Positions 7,283 through 13,046 of a stretch of 15,961 nt of DNA are shown here, in pieces. Location of the stretch: positions 1-15,961 of the forward strand of contig JAJWXI010000027.1 of the NCBI GenBank assembly GCA_021641225.1. The letters are read 5' to 3'. Numbering within the stretch: the first letter of the stretch is position 1; each line of letters begins with the position of its first letter. This DNA comes from Collinsella aerofaciens (GTDB lineage Bacteria; Actinomycetota; Coriobacteriia; Coriobacteriales; Coriobacteriaceae). Under the pieces are notes generated by a model. The model was not told the origin of the DNA and made no database searches. It saw only the letters and a program-made list of their open reading frames with translations. A program made the position numbers and the translations under genes.

Positions 7283-7374
7283 CTCTGTCCTTTCGTGCCC
7301 GGCGTCGGTTTATCGCCGTCCCGGTTGGGTATTCTAGATAGCATTATCAACCCCAGTAGATGGAGTTCAAGCAG

Positions 7375-9267
7375 ATGGAGATGGATGACAATAAACGTAG
7401 ACGGAATATGATCCTCTACGTGCTCATCGCCTTCGTCGTCTACCTCGTGCTCTCGACCGTTCTGTTCCCCAACATCGGTCACACGCAGCAGATTACGAAG
7501 ACCGATTACTCGACGTTTGTCAAAGCGCTCGATAAAAAGAGTGTCGACAAGGTTGAGTACAACACTGACGATTACACGATTTATTACACTAAGAAGGGCG
7601 AGGACGAGAACATCGCCTATAAGACGACCGGTGTGCCGAATGATGCGGGCTTTACCGATCGCGTGCTTGAATCTGGCGCCTCGCTTGAGTCGGTCGTTCC
7701 CGATAAGAACTCGGGTCTGATGACCTACTACCTGCTCACGCTCATTCTTCCCATGGCGATTTTCTTCCTCATCGGTTGGTGGCTTAACCGCCGCATGAAG
7801 AAGGCTATGGGCGATGACGGCCCGTCGATGAACTTTGGTGGCGGCGGTTTTGGCGGCGGCGGACTGGGTAAGTCCGGCGCGCGCGTGATCGCCTCCAAGG
7901 ACGTGGGCGTGACCTTTAAGGATGTCGCCGGCCAGGAAGAGGCCAAGGAGTCTCTCAAGGAGGTCGTCGACTTTCTGGAGAAGCCGCAGCGCTACGAGGA
8001 GATCGGCGCCAAGCTGCCGCGCGGCGCTCTCCTTGTTGGCCCTCCGGGTACCGGTAAGACCCTGCTTGCCAAGGCTGTTGCCGGCGAGGCCGGTGTTCCG
8101 TTCTTTAGCATTTCGGGCTCTGAGTTCGTTGAGATGTTTGTTGGTCGCGGCGCTGCTAAGGTTCGTGACCTGTTTAAGCAGGCCAAGGAAAAGGCCCCGT
8201 GTATCGTCTTTATCGACGAGATCGATACCATCGGTAAGAAGCGCGATGGCGGCGGCTTTAGCGGCAACGACGAGCGCGAGCAGACGCTCAATCAGTTGCT
8301 GACCGAGATGGATGGCTTCGATAACCACAAGGGTATCGTTGTCCTTGCCGCAACCAACCGCCCCGACAGCCTCGATCCGGCGCTGCTGCGCCCTGGTCGT
8401 TTTGACCGCCGCATCCCCGTCGAGTTGCCCGATCTGACCGGACGTAAGAACATCCTCGAGCTCCACGCCAAGAGTGTGAAGACCGAGCCGCCGATCGATC
8501 TGACCGCGATTGCCCGCGCCACGCCCGGTGCTTCGGGCGCCGACCTGGCCAATATCATCAACGAGGGCGCCCTGCGCGCCGTTCGCGAGGGTCGCAAGCG
8601 TGCAACTCAGGACGACTTCGAGGAGTCGGTGGAGGTCGTCATTGCCGGCCAACAGCGTAAGTCCACGGTGCTTTCCGACCACGAGAAGCAGGTCGTTTCC
8701 TACCACGAGATCGGCCATGCTATCGTCGCTGCCCGCCAAAAGGGTTCCGCGCCGGTCACCAAGATCACCATCGTGCCGCGCACGAGTGGCGCTCTGGGCT
8801 ACACCATGCAGGTCGAGGAGGACGAACGCTTCCTGACGACGCGCCAGGAGGTCTTGGACAAGCTCGCCGTCTACTGTGGTGGCCGCGCGGCCGAGGAGCT
8901 CATCTTTGGCGAGATGACGACCGGCGCCGCCAACGATATCGAGCAGGCCACCAAGCTCGCCCGCAACATGGTGACGCGCTTTGGTATGTCCGACGAGTTT
9001 GGCATGATGGCGCTCGGTACCGTGCAGAACGCGTACCTCAACCAGGATACGTCGCTCACTTGCGCTCCCGGTACGGCCGAGCGCGTGGACGCGATTGTCG
9101 CTAAGCTGATCGAGGACGCGCACGATCGCGCCCTGCAGATCCTCAAGGAGAACAAGTTTAAGCTCCATGAGCTCGCTCGTTATCTGTACAAGAAGGAGAC
9201 GATCACGGGCGAGGAGTTTATGAATCTCCTCACGCGCGAGAATCCGCTGATGCCAAAGCAGCAGTAA
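7375..9267 (+). CDS. ftsH: ATP-dependent zinc metalloprotease FtsH
   Basis: FtsH is a membrane-anchored hexameric AAA+ protease that degrades misfolded membrane proteins and short-lived regulators. With the start used here it has 630 residues. A first membrane helix (about 13-31) is followed by an extracytoplasmic domain, a second helix (about 118-137), a Gly-rich linker, and the AAA domain with Walker A GPPGTGKT (222-229), Walker B IVFIDEID (277-284) and the second region of homology (RPDSLDPALLRPGRFDRR). The peptidase domain has the zinc motif HEIGH (444-448) and the third ligand Asp521. HEIGH replaces the common HEAGH, and the pore region reads MFVGRGAAKVRDLF; both point to a Clostridia-like branch. 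ATG 7375 has GGAG nine bases upstream; ATG 7360 and 7381 are alternatives. A strong terminator follows. Confidence 0.96.
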   Translation: MEMDDNKRRRNMILYVLIAFVVYLVLSTVLFPNIGHTQQITKTDYSTFVKALDKKSVDKVEYNTDDYTIYYTKKGEDENIAYKTTGVPNDAGFTDRVLESGASLESVVPDKNSGLMTYYLLTLILPMAIFFLIGWWLNRRMKKAMGDDGPSMNFGGGGFGGGGLGKSGARVIASKDVGVTFKDVAGQEEAKESLKEVVDFLEKPQRYEEIGAKLPRGALLVGPPGTGKTLLAKAVAGEAGVPFFSISGSEFVEMFVGRGAAKVRDLFKQAKEKAPCIVFIDEIDTIGKKRDGGGFSGNDEREQTLNQLLTEMDGFDNHKGIVVLAATNRPDSLDPALLRPGRFDRRIPVELPDLTGRKNILELHAKSVKTEPPIDLTAIARATPGASGADLANIINEGALRAVREGRKRATQDDFEESVEVVIAGQQRKSTVLSDHEKQVVSYHEIGHAIVAARQKGSAPVTKITIVPRTSGALGYTMQVEEDERFLTTRQEVLDKLAVYCGGRAAEELIFGEMTTGAANDIEQATKLARNMVTRFGMSDEFGMMALGTVQNAYLNQDTSLTCAPGTAERVDAIVAKLIEDAHDRALQILKENKFKLHELARYLYKKETITGEEFMNLLTRENPLMPKQQ

Positions 9268-9293
9268 AGCCGCGGCCGAGCCAGTAAACGCCG

Positions 9294-9331
9294 ACGCCCT
9301 ATTTGAGCAGCTTTCTCAAATGGGGCGTTTT
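9294..9331 (+). terminator. Strong intrinsic terminator after ftsH
   Basis: A 14-bp stem pairs 9294-9307 with 9315-9328 (one G-T wobble) around a 7-base loop and runs into TTTT. It lies 26 bases after the ftsH stop and just before the DUF523 gene, so that gene should have its own promoter or depend on read-through. Confidence 0.9.
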
Positions 9332-9348
9332 GCTTGAGGGGGATGGAA

Positions 9349-9810
9349 ATGAAGATCGTGGTGAGTGCTTGTTTGATGGGCGAGAGCTGCAAGTATAATG
9401 GGCTCGATAATTACCACCGCGCGTTGGTCGAGGCTTGCGAGCGCACGGGGACCGAGGTGCTCCTCGTATGCCCCGAGGTTTTTGGCGGTCTGCCCACGCC
9501 GCGTAAGCCGTCCGAGATTGTGAACGGCGAGGTCCGTACCTGCGAGGGCGTGTCGGTCGATCACGAGTTTCGCCTGGGCGCTCAGCGCGCACTCGATATG
9601 TGCGAGCAGGCGGGTGGCCCGTCTGAGATCGCCGCGTGCATCCTTCAAGATCGTAGCCCCTCGTGCGGTGCGGGTCGCATTTACGACGGAACGTTCAGCG
9701 GTACGCTCACTGCGGGCAACGGCGTTTTCGTCGACCTGCTGCTGCGTCACGGGTACCGTGTGATTCCGGCTAGCGAGTTCGATCAAAGCATGCTGGAACA
9801 TTGTCCATAG
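9349..9810 (+). CDS. DUF523 family protein (COG1683), possibly with an altered C-terminus
   Basis: The 153-residue protein matches the DUF523 family, small Cys-rich bacterial proteins of unknown function. The family hallmarks are all present: SACLMGESCKYNG (6-18), CPEVFGGLPTPR (41-52), and ILQDRSPSCGAGRIYDGTFSG (98-118). The conserved cysteines suggest metal or Fe-S binding or redox chemistry, but that is inference. ATG 9349 has GAGGGG seven bases upstream; the upstream ATG 9343 abuts that site and the TTG at 9334 lies within it. The last residues (about 145-153, DQSMLEHCP) lie where accessory DNA begins, and their antisense strand reads as the end of a recombinase-like remnant. The original C-terminus may therefore have been replaced. 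No partner gene is evident. Confidence 0.87.
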   Translation: MKIVVSACLMGESCKYNGLDNYHRALVEACERTGTEVLLVCPEVFGGLPTPRKPSEIVNGEVRTCEGVSVDHEFRLGAQRALDMCEQAGGPSEIAACILQDRSPSCGAGRIYDGTFSGTLTAGNGVFVDLLLRHGYRVIPASEFDQSMLEHCP

Positions 9811-9910
9811 CACTCGAACCCAACACTTCCTCACGGGTGACCATTTTGGCATCATCCGTGAAGTTGATATTGAGTACGACCCGGTCATCAAAGACGTAGA
9901 CCGAGTTGAC
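9770..9910 (-). pseudogene. Remnant of a recombinase C-terminus (large serine recombinase type)
   Basis: On the minus strand an open stretch reads VNSVYVFDDRVVLNINF, TDDAKMVTREEVLGSS and ends AMDNVPACFDRTR before a TAG. The pattern (F)VNxVYvyDDrlVLxxNF with a charged Thr-rich continuation is characteristic, from memory of the family, of the extreme C-terminus of large serine recombinases from conjugative and mobilisable elements. No catalytic serine domain, coiled coil or zinc ribbon precedes it: upstream of about 9910 the frame reads low-complexity Arg/Cys-rich sequence without family character. The fragment overlaps the last 41 bases of the DUF523 gene on the other strand. It looks like an element end left after deletion. 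The family assignment is moderate because only about 45 residues remain. Confidence 0.5.
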
Positions 9911-10023
9911 AGGCGCCGTACCCAGGCAGCCCCTCCCCGCGGCCCTCGCGCAGCAACGCGCACACGGCCTTCCCGTCTCTTGCGCCCCTCCCGGAACTGT
10001 CCACATCAGTGTAGCCAATCTAG

Positions 10024-10245
10024 TCCGCCAAGGGCTGCAGCCCGGACAACGCGGCGATGGAGGGCTTCTTCGGCCTGCTCAAGAAGGAGTTCTGGCACGG
10101 CAGGGACTGGTCGGACTGGACCCCCGCCCGCTTCATCGAGGAGCTCGGGGGCTGGATCGGTCGATACAATACGGTGAGGCGCAGCGATGCGCTCGGTGGC
10201 CGCACGCCGGCCGAGTTCCGCTCCGCGCTGGGAAGGGCCGCGTAA
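10024..10245 (+). pseudogene. C-terminal remnant of an IS3-family transposase (OrfB)
   Basis: The frame reads SAKGCSPDNAAMEGFFGLLK, then KEFWHGRDWSDWTPARF, IEELGGWIGRYNTVRR and SDALGGRTPAEFRSALG before TAA. This is the final part of the DDE integrase core and C-terminus of IS3-family OrfB proteins, which carry the catalytic Glu in the segment DNAxxExFFxxLK and end YNxxRxxxxLGxxTPxE(F/Y)R. The two Asp residues of the DDE triad and all of OrfA are missing, and in-frame stops (TAG at 10021 and 10012) lie directly upstream, so it cannot be active. The ATG at 10057 is an internal Met of the ancestral protein. The sequence after the stop (to about 10275) may be the right end of the IS. The remnant retains high GC, unlike the gene that follows. 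Confidence 0.82.
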
Positions 10246-10300
10246 CGGTCCAAGAAATCGTCCGCAGTCCCCATTCTTGCCCCTTTGGGACAGCTTCTTG

Positions 10301-10320
10301 TTGGGGCGTGCCTGCCCCAA
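10301..10320. repeat. Small hairpin between IS remnant and peptidase gene
   Basis: TTGGGGC and GCCCCAA form a perfect 7-bp stem with a 6-base loop. It lies about 40 bases downstream of the minus-strand peptidase stop but has no U tract in either direction. It could be an IS-end structure or a weak terminator. Confidence 0.4.
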
Positions 10321-10360
10321 ACCCTGCTAGGAACGAGTACAGCAAACTGGAATTTTCAAA

Positions 10361-10963
10361 TTAGTCTTTGCAAATAACCTTTGAACCTTCACCATCAATT
10401 ACAATTCCCTGACGGTTGTTAATTGGGCATAGATTCAAATCCGAAAACTCAGTCATTATTTTCTCGGTAACTTTCTTAAATGGTGCTGTAAGATAATGCG
10501 GAAGAACATAGAAATCAATCAAATCAAGCCCTGCATCATCTTCTTGTGAGTAGTCCTCCGGCTTTTCATCCATTTGCTCGATATATTGGATGCTTGGAGC
10601 GCATATAATTGCACCTGCCGATTCACCAATCATCAGTTTTCCCTTTGCCAATTCTTTCTTCAACAGCTCATCCGTTCCCGTTTTACGGAGCTGGTCTATA
10701 AGGAAAAAAGAATTTCCGCCGGTAAAATATATCACATCCGCATCTTCAAAAACAGACTGTATCGTTGAATAAGCCTCCGTTGAAATATCAATTTCAGTTA
10801 CGATTGCTCCCAACTTTTTGAATAATTTTCGAGCCGAGCCGACATAACCGGTGTAGCCTTCACGCAGTGAAGCTGTTGGAATAAATGCGACTTTCTTATT
10901 TTCAATTTCTTCCTTTATCAGACTTCCTACACTTGAAAAGTGCGAACATAAAAACAGTTTCAT
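10361..10963 (-). CDS. Peptidase S51 (dipeptidase E-like) / type 1 glutamine amidotransferase-like protein
   Basis: The 200-residue protein resembles the PepE family of serine peptidases, which cleave Asp-Xaa dipeptides, and their relatives. The nucleophile elbow GESAGA puts the catalytic Ser at 115. YFTGGNSFFLIDQLRK (79-94) is the family's GGNxxxLLxxL segment, and LPHY (154-157) supplies a His at a position comparable to the PepE triad. The family also has the conserved AFIPTAS near the N-terminus (26-32). ATG 10963 is preceded by AAAGGAG with a 7-base spacer; the TTG before it is not needed. The gene is strikingly AT-rich, with many AAA, ATA and TTT codons, unlike all its neighbours, and the leader is AT-rich too. 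It sits between transposon remnants, so recent acquisition from a low-GC Firmicute is likely. Actual substrate unknown. Confidence 0.85.
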   Translation of the reverse strand: MKLFLCSHFSSVGSLIKEEIENKKVAFIPTASLREGYTGYVGSARKLFKKLGAIVTEIDISTEAYSTIQSVFEDADVIYFTGGNSFFLIDQLRKTGTDELLKKELAKGKLMIGESAGAIICAPSIQYIEQMDEKPEDYSQEDDAGLDLIDFYVLPHYLTAPFKKVTEKIMTEFSDLNLCPINNRQGIVIDGEGSKVICKD

Positions 10964-11120
10964 CAATATTCTCCTTTATATATAAATTCTTATTTGTTGA
11001 ACTAAGCCGTGTATACCATACTCTCCAATGAAAGAACGCCCTGATATAGCGAAATTTTGCCGTTTTCCTGCGTACGTGCGTACACGCTCCACAGGAATTC
11101 TAAGAGGCCTGCCCCCTTAG

Positions 11121-11150
11121 CACACGGACTTTGGAACAAAGTCTAGTGTG
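11121..11150. repeat. Interrupted inverted repeat in the accessory stretch
   Basis: CACAC + GACTTTG (11121-11133, one unpaired base) pairs with CAAAGTC + GTGTG (11137-11150, two unpaired bases) around a GAA triloop. There is no U tract. It lies just before the hairpin-rich segment; function unknown. Confidence 0.55.
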
Positions 11151-11268
11151 TTACGCCTTGCCAGAGGTGTACAGGCTCCCGGTATGCACGTACGAAGCAA
11201 TTGCCATCAATGCGCCATATAAGTGGCGATCAAGTTCGCATAAAGCGACCTTGATCCCGCAAAACAAA

Positions 11269-11303
11269 AGGCAGGATACCATCACCACGATGATACCCTG
11301 CCT
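11269..11303 (-). terminator. Imperfect hairpin with T-rich tail on the minus strand
   Basis: A 15-position stem (11269-11283 with 11289-11303, two mismatches) has a 5-base loop. On the minus strand it is followed by TTTTGTTTT, so it looks like a terminator for leftward transcription. It is the third such structure after the minus-strand dehydrogenase gene. Confidence 0.5.
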
Positions 11304-11364
11304 CTGTTCGTTCCTGTTTACCGTTCCGAGTAGTCCTTCCGCAGAATTTCCGATAAACAAATAA

Positions 11365-11406
11365 CGTACTCGAACCCTTTCTCGTAAAGAATCGGGTTCG
11401 AGTACG
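11365..11406. repeat. Perfect 13-bp inverted repeat, 16-base loop
   Basis: CGTACTCGAACCC at 11365-11377 is exactly inverted at 11394-11406. Read on the minus strand it is followed by TTATTTGTTTA, so it could be a weak terminator. GGGTTCGAGT resembles a tRNA T arm, but no other tRNA parts are present. Confidence 0.65.
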
Positions 11407-11427
11407 AACTGAATGCTGGAGCAATAA

Positions 11428-11468
11428 AAAACCACCACAAAGGTGCCTGTCCCCTTTGTGGTGGTTTT
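11428..11468. terminator. Strong bidirectional terminator downstream of the dehydrogenase gene
   Basis: A perfect 16-bp stem (11428-11443 with 11453-11468) closes a 9-base loop. The left edge is a run of A (11426-11431) and the right edge TTTT, so both directions have a U tract. It lies 10 bases beyond the stop of the minus-strand dehydrogenase gene, for which it is the obvious terminator. Confidence 0.9.
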
Positions 11469-11477
11469 GGCCTAGAG

Positions 11478-12560
11478 CTAGAGCGTGTGGCCGTAGGCGT
11501 TGGCGGCCTTGATGGCGGCGGCGAACTTCTCGTCGGTGAAGGGCTCGGGGTTTCCCTGCTTCCACTCGTTGGTAGCGTGCGCGTACTCGCACAGGGCAGG
11601 GATATCGGCCTCGGATAGCCCGACCTGCTCAAGCGTCACGGGCAGGCCCATCTGCTTGTTGAAGGCGGCGTAGCGCTTAAGGTTCTCGGTGTCGCCCGTG
11701 TAGGCGAACAGCACCAGCACGCCCAGGCTCACGACCTCACCGTGCAGGTAGGAGCCCTCGCGCGGAATGCTGCAGGTGGCGTTGTAGAACGCATGCGCCA
11801 CGCTCGAGTTGTAGTAGTAATCGTTTTGGTTGGTCAGGTTGGAGACATAGCCCGTGTTGACCACGATATCGAGCGCGATCTGCTTGACGGCCTCGGACGA
11901 CAGGTTCCGGCGAACGTCCTCAAGACCTTGCACGCCATAGGTAAACAGCGGCTCGGAGCAGGTGTGTGCGAGCGCCAGACCAAGACCGGCGGTGTGCTCC
12001 AGGTTGCCGGCGCTCGTGGCGTACTCGACCTCGGGCTGCTTGGACAGGGCATCGCCTACACCGGCCCAGAAGTACTCCGCCGGAGCCTCGGCGATGATCT
12101 TGGGATTGATGAAGATGTGCGCGGGGCGGTTGGGGTACGAATAGCCCTCGAGCGAGCCGTCGTCATTGTAGACAACGGCAATGGCGGTCGCGGCCGAGCA
12201 GTTGGAGCAGATCGTCGGTACCGTAAAGACGATCTTCTTGAGCTCGATGGCCGCCGTCTTGACGGTATCGAGCGCCTTGCCGCCGCCACAGGCAATGAGC
12301 ACGTCGGCTTCCTGGCAGGCGGGGGAGTTTACGACCTTGGCGATATTGGCGCGCGTACTGTTGGTACCGTAGACGCGCGTCTCCAGAATCTCTACGTCTG
12401 TACCTGCCAGCGCAGCTTCGATACCGGGAAGCGCTGCGGCCAGTGCCCGCTTGCCACCGATGATCGCGACCTTAGTCGCTCCGTACTCGGCCAGCGCGCC
12501 GGGCAGCTCGTCAAAGCAGTCTTCGCCGACGGTATAGTCGCTCATTCCAATTGTGCGCAT
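11478..12560 (-). CDS. Iron-containing alcohol dehydrogenase family protein (glycerol dehydrogenase / hydroxycarboxylate dehydrogenase-like)
   Basis: This 360-residue NAD(P)-dependent dehydrogenase belongs to the GldA branch of the group III metal-dependent alcohol dehydrogenases. The dinucleotide-binding CGGGKALDTVK (91-101) and the three metal ligands are present: Asp170 in GVGDALSKQPE, His256 in SVAHAFYN and His273 in SYLHGEVVSLG. Length and layout fit GldA or E. coli YbdH/HcxA. The segment SKQPEVEY and the poor match to classical GldA around the substrate pocket make a 2-oxo acid or 2-hydroxy acid substrate as plausible as glycerol; I leave it open. ATG 12560 has AGAAGG about five bases upstream; ATG 12545 is a weaker alternative. 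The gene is monocistronic, ends at a strong bidirectional terminator and is divergent from the ileS leader. Confidence 0.9.
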   Translation of the reverse strand: MRTIGMSDYTVGEDCFDELPGALAEYGATKVAIIGGKRALAAALPGIEAALAGTDVEILETRVYGTNSTRANIAKVVNSPACQEADVLIACGGGKALDTVKTAAIELKKIVFTVPTICSNCSAATAIAVVYNDDGSLEGYSYPNRPAHIFINPKIIAEAPAEYFWAGVGDALSKQPEVEYATSAGNLEHTAGLGLALAHTCSEPLFTYGVQGLEDVRRNLSSEAVKQIALDIVVNTGYVSNLTNQNDYYYNSSVAHAFYNATCSIPREGSYLHGEVVSLGVLVLFAYTGDTENLKRYAAFNKQMGLPVTLEQVGLSEADIPALCEYAHATNEWKQGNPEPFTDEKFAAAIKAANAYGHTL

Positions 12561-12682
12561 AGGTACCTTCTTTCGTGAGATAGAGTGCTTTCAGGTATTT
12601 TGCTCCTAGAGAATGCTCGCGACCACGATAAATTTCCAAAATATGAAACCAGTGTTGAGGGTTTTTCGACGGCGCTGACCGT

Positions 12683-12690
12683 GCTACCAT
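12683..12690 (+). promoter_or_regulatory. Extended -10 promoter element of the ileS T-box transcript
   Basis: TGCTACCAT (TG at 12682-12683, -10 hexamer TACCAT at 12685-12690) lies just upstream of the first T-box structures. A weak TTCGAC at 12665-12670 has a 14-base spacer, short for a -35. Predicted transcription start is near 12697. Confidence 0.5.
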
Positions 12691-12696
12691 ACACCG

Positions 12697-13003
12697 CATG
12701 AGCGTTGATGGGGACGAGTAGTCGGCCGTCCGCATGCTACAGAGAGCGGGGAGCGCTGAGAACCCGTGCATGCGACCGATGAAAATCACCCCGGAGCTGC
12801 GGTCCCAACGGACGTGCCGCACAGGCACATCTTAGTAGATATCGCCGAGATGGTCGTCGATACAGGCCAGCCGAGTAACGGATGCGAGCGCGCGAATACG
12901 CGGGCGAGGGCATCTAAGCTGGGTGGTTAAGCGAAGAGCTTTTGCGGGCAGGCTGCCCGTTTTGTGGCGCTTCGTCCCAGCTTGTAGGGACGGGCGCTTT
13001 TTT
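12697..13003 (+). promoter_or_regulatory. T-box riboswitch, isoleucine-specific, transcriptional type
   Basis: This leader senses uncharged tRNA-Ile and controls ileS. The Stem I landmarks appear in order: GGGGACGAGTAG, AGAGAG (AG bulge region), GCTGAGAACCCG, and the specifier loop GAAAATCACC with specifier codon ATC (Ile) at 12785-12787 followed by the expected A. Near the 3' end the antiterminator is explicit: AAGCTGGG (12916-12923) pairs with CCCAGCTT (12976-12983) and AAGCG (12929-12933) with CGCTT (12968-12972). This leaves TGGTT as a bulge. TGGT (12924-12927) can pair with the ACCA 3' end of tRNA-Ile, whose discriminator is A. The antiterminator shares CGCTTCGTCCC with the downstream terminator, so the two folds are mutually exclusive. 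An internal hairpin (12945-12959) lies between the arms. The 5' boundary is an estimate. Confidence 0.93.
12967..13003 (+). terminator. T-box-controlled terminator of the ileS leader
   Basis: GCGCTTCGTCCC (12967-12978) pairs with GGGACGGGCGC (12987-12997), 11 bp with one bulged T, loop AGCTTGTA, followed by six T (12998-13003). Its left arm and loop overlap the 3' half of the antiterminator. It therefore forms when tRNA-Ile is charged. Confidence 0.9.
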
Positions 13004-13046
13004 GGTGCCCAACGGGCGTGCGCGCCCATGACAAGAAAGGGGTACC

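Larger units (their letters stand above)
10964..11477. other. 514-bp gene-free accessory stretch rich in hairpins
   Basis: I see no credible protein gene here. Short open frames on both strands (for example minus 11151-11438) run through several hairpins and match no family I recognise. The stretch holds the AT-rich leader of the peptidase gene, a direct repeat-like GCGTACGTGCGTAC around 11068-11083, and four separate hairpins (listed individually). It probably belongs to the same accessory patch as the IS remnant. Confidence 0.55.

Noticed and set aside
7283..7374. Cobalamin riboswitch between cobO and ftsH
   Set aside because: The gap is only 92 bases. No B12-box (GCCACTG-like) or extended structure is visible, and it is too short for the known aptamer.
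7111..9168. Long minus-strand open frame (685 codons) opposite ftsH
   Set aside because: It lies opposite a clear FtsH with intact motifs and runs into cobO in another frame. Its translation shows no recognisable domain.
9812..11377. Direct repeat ACTCGAACCC at 9812-9821 and 11368-11377 flanking the accessory patch, as a possible attachment site
   Set aside because: A 10-base match between two points in a region of this size is expected about once by chance, and no core extends it. It is not evidence of att sites by itself.
11394..11420. tRNA-like T arm (GGGTTCGAGT)
   Set aside because: The bases that should close the T stem do not pair, and no D arm, anticodon arm or acceptor stem is present. 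The motif is explained by the 13-bp inverted repeat.
11151..11438. Minus-strand open frame of 95 codons in the non-coding stretch
   Set aside because: No ribosome binding site fits its start, it crosses two strong hairpins, and its translation matches no family I recognise. A degraded gene fragment is possible but not supportable.
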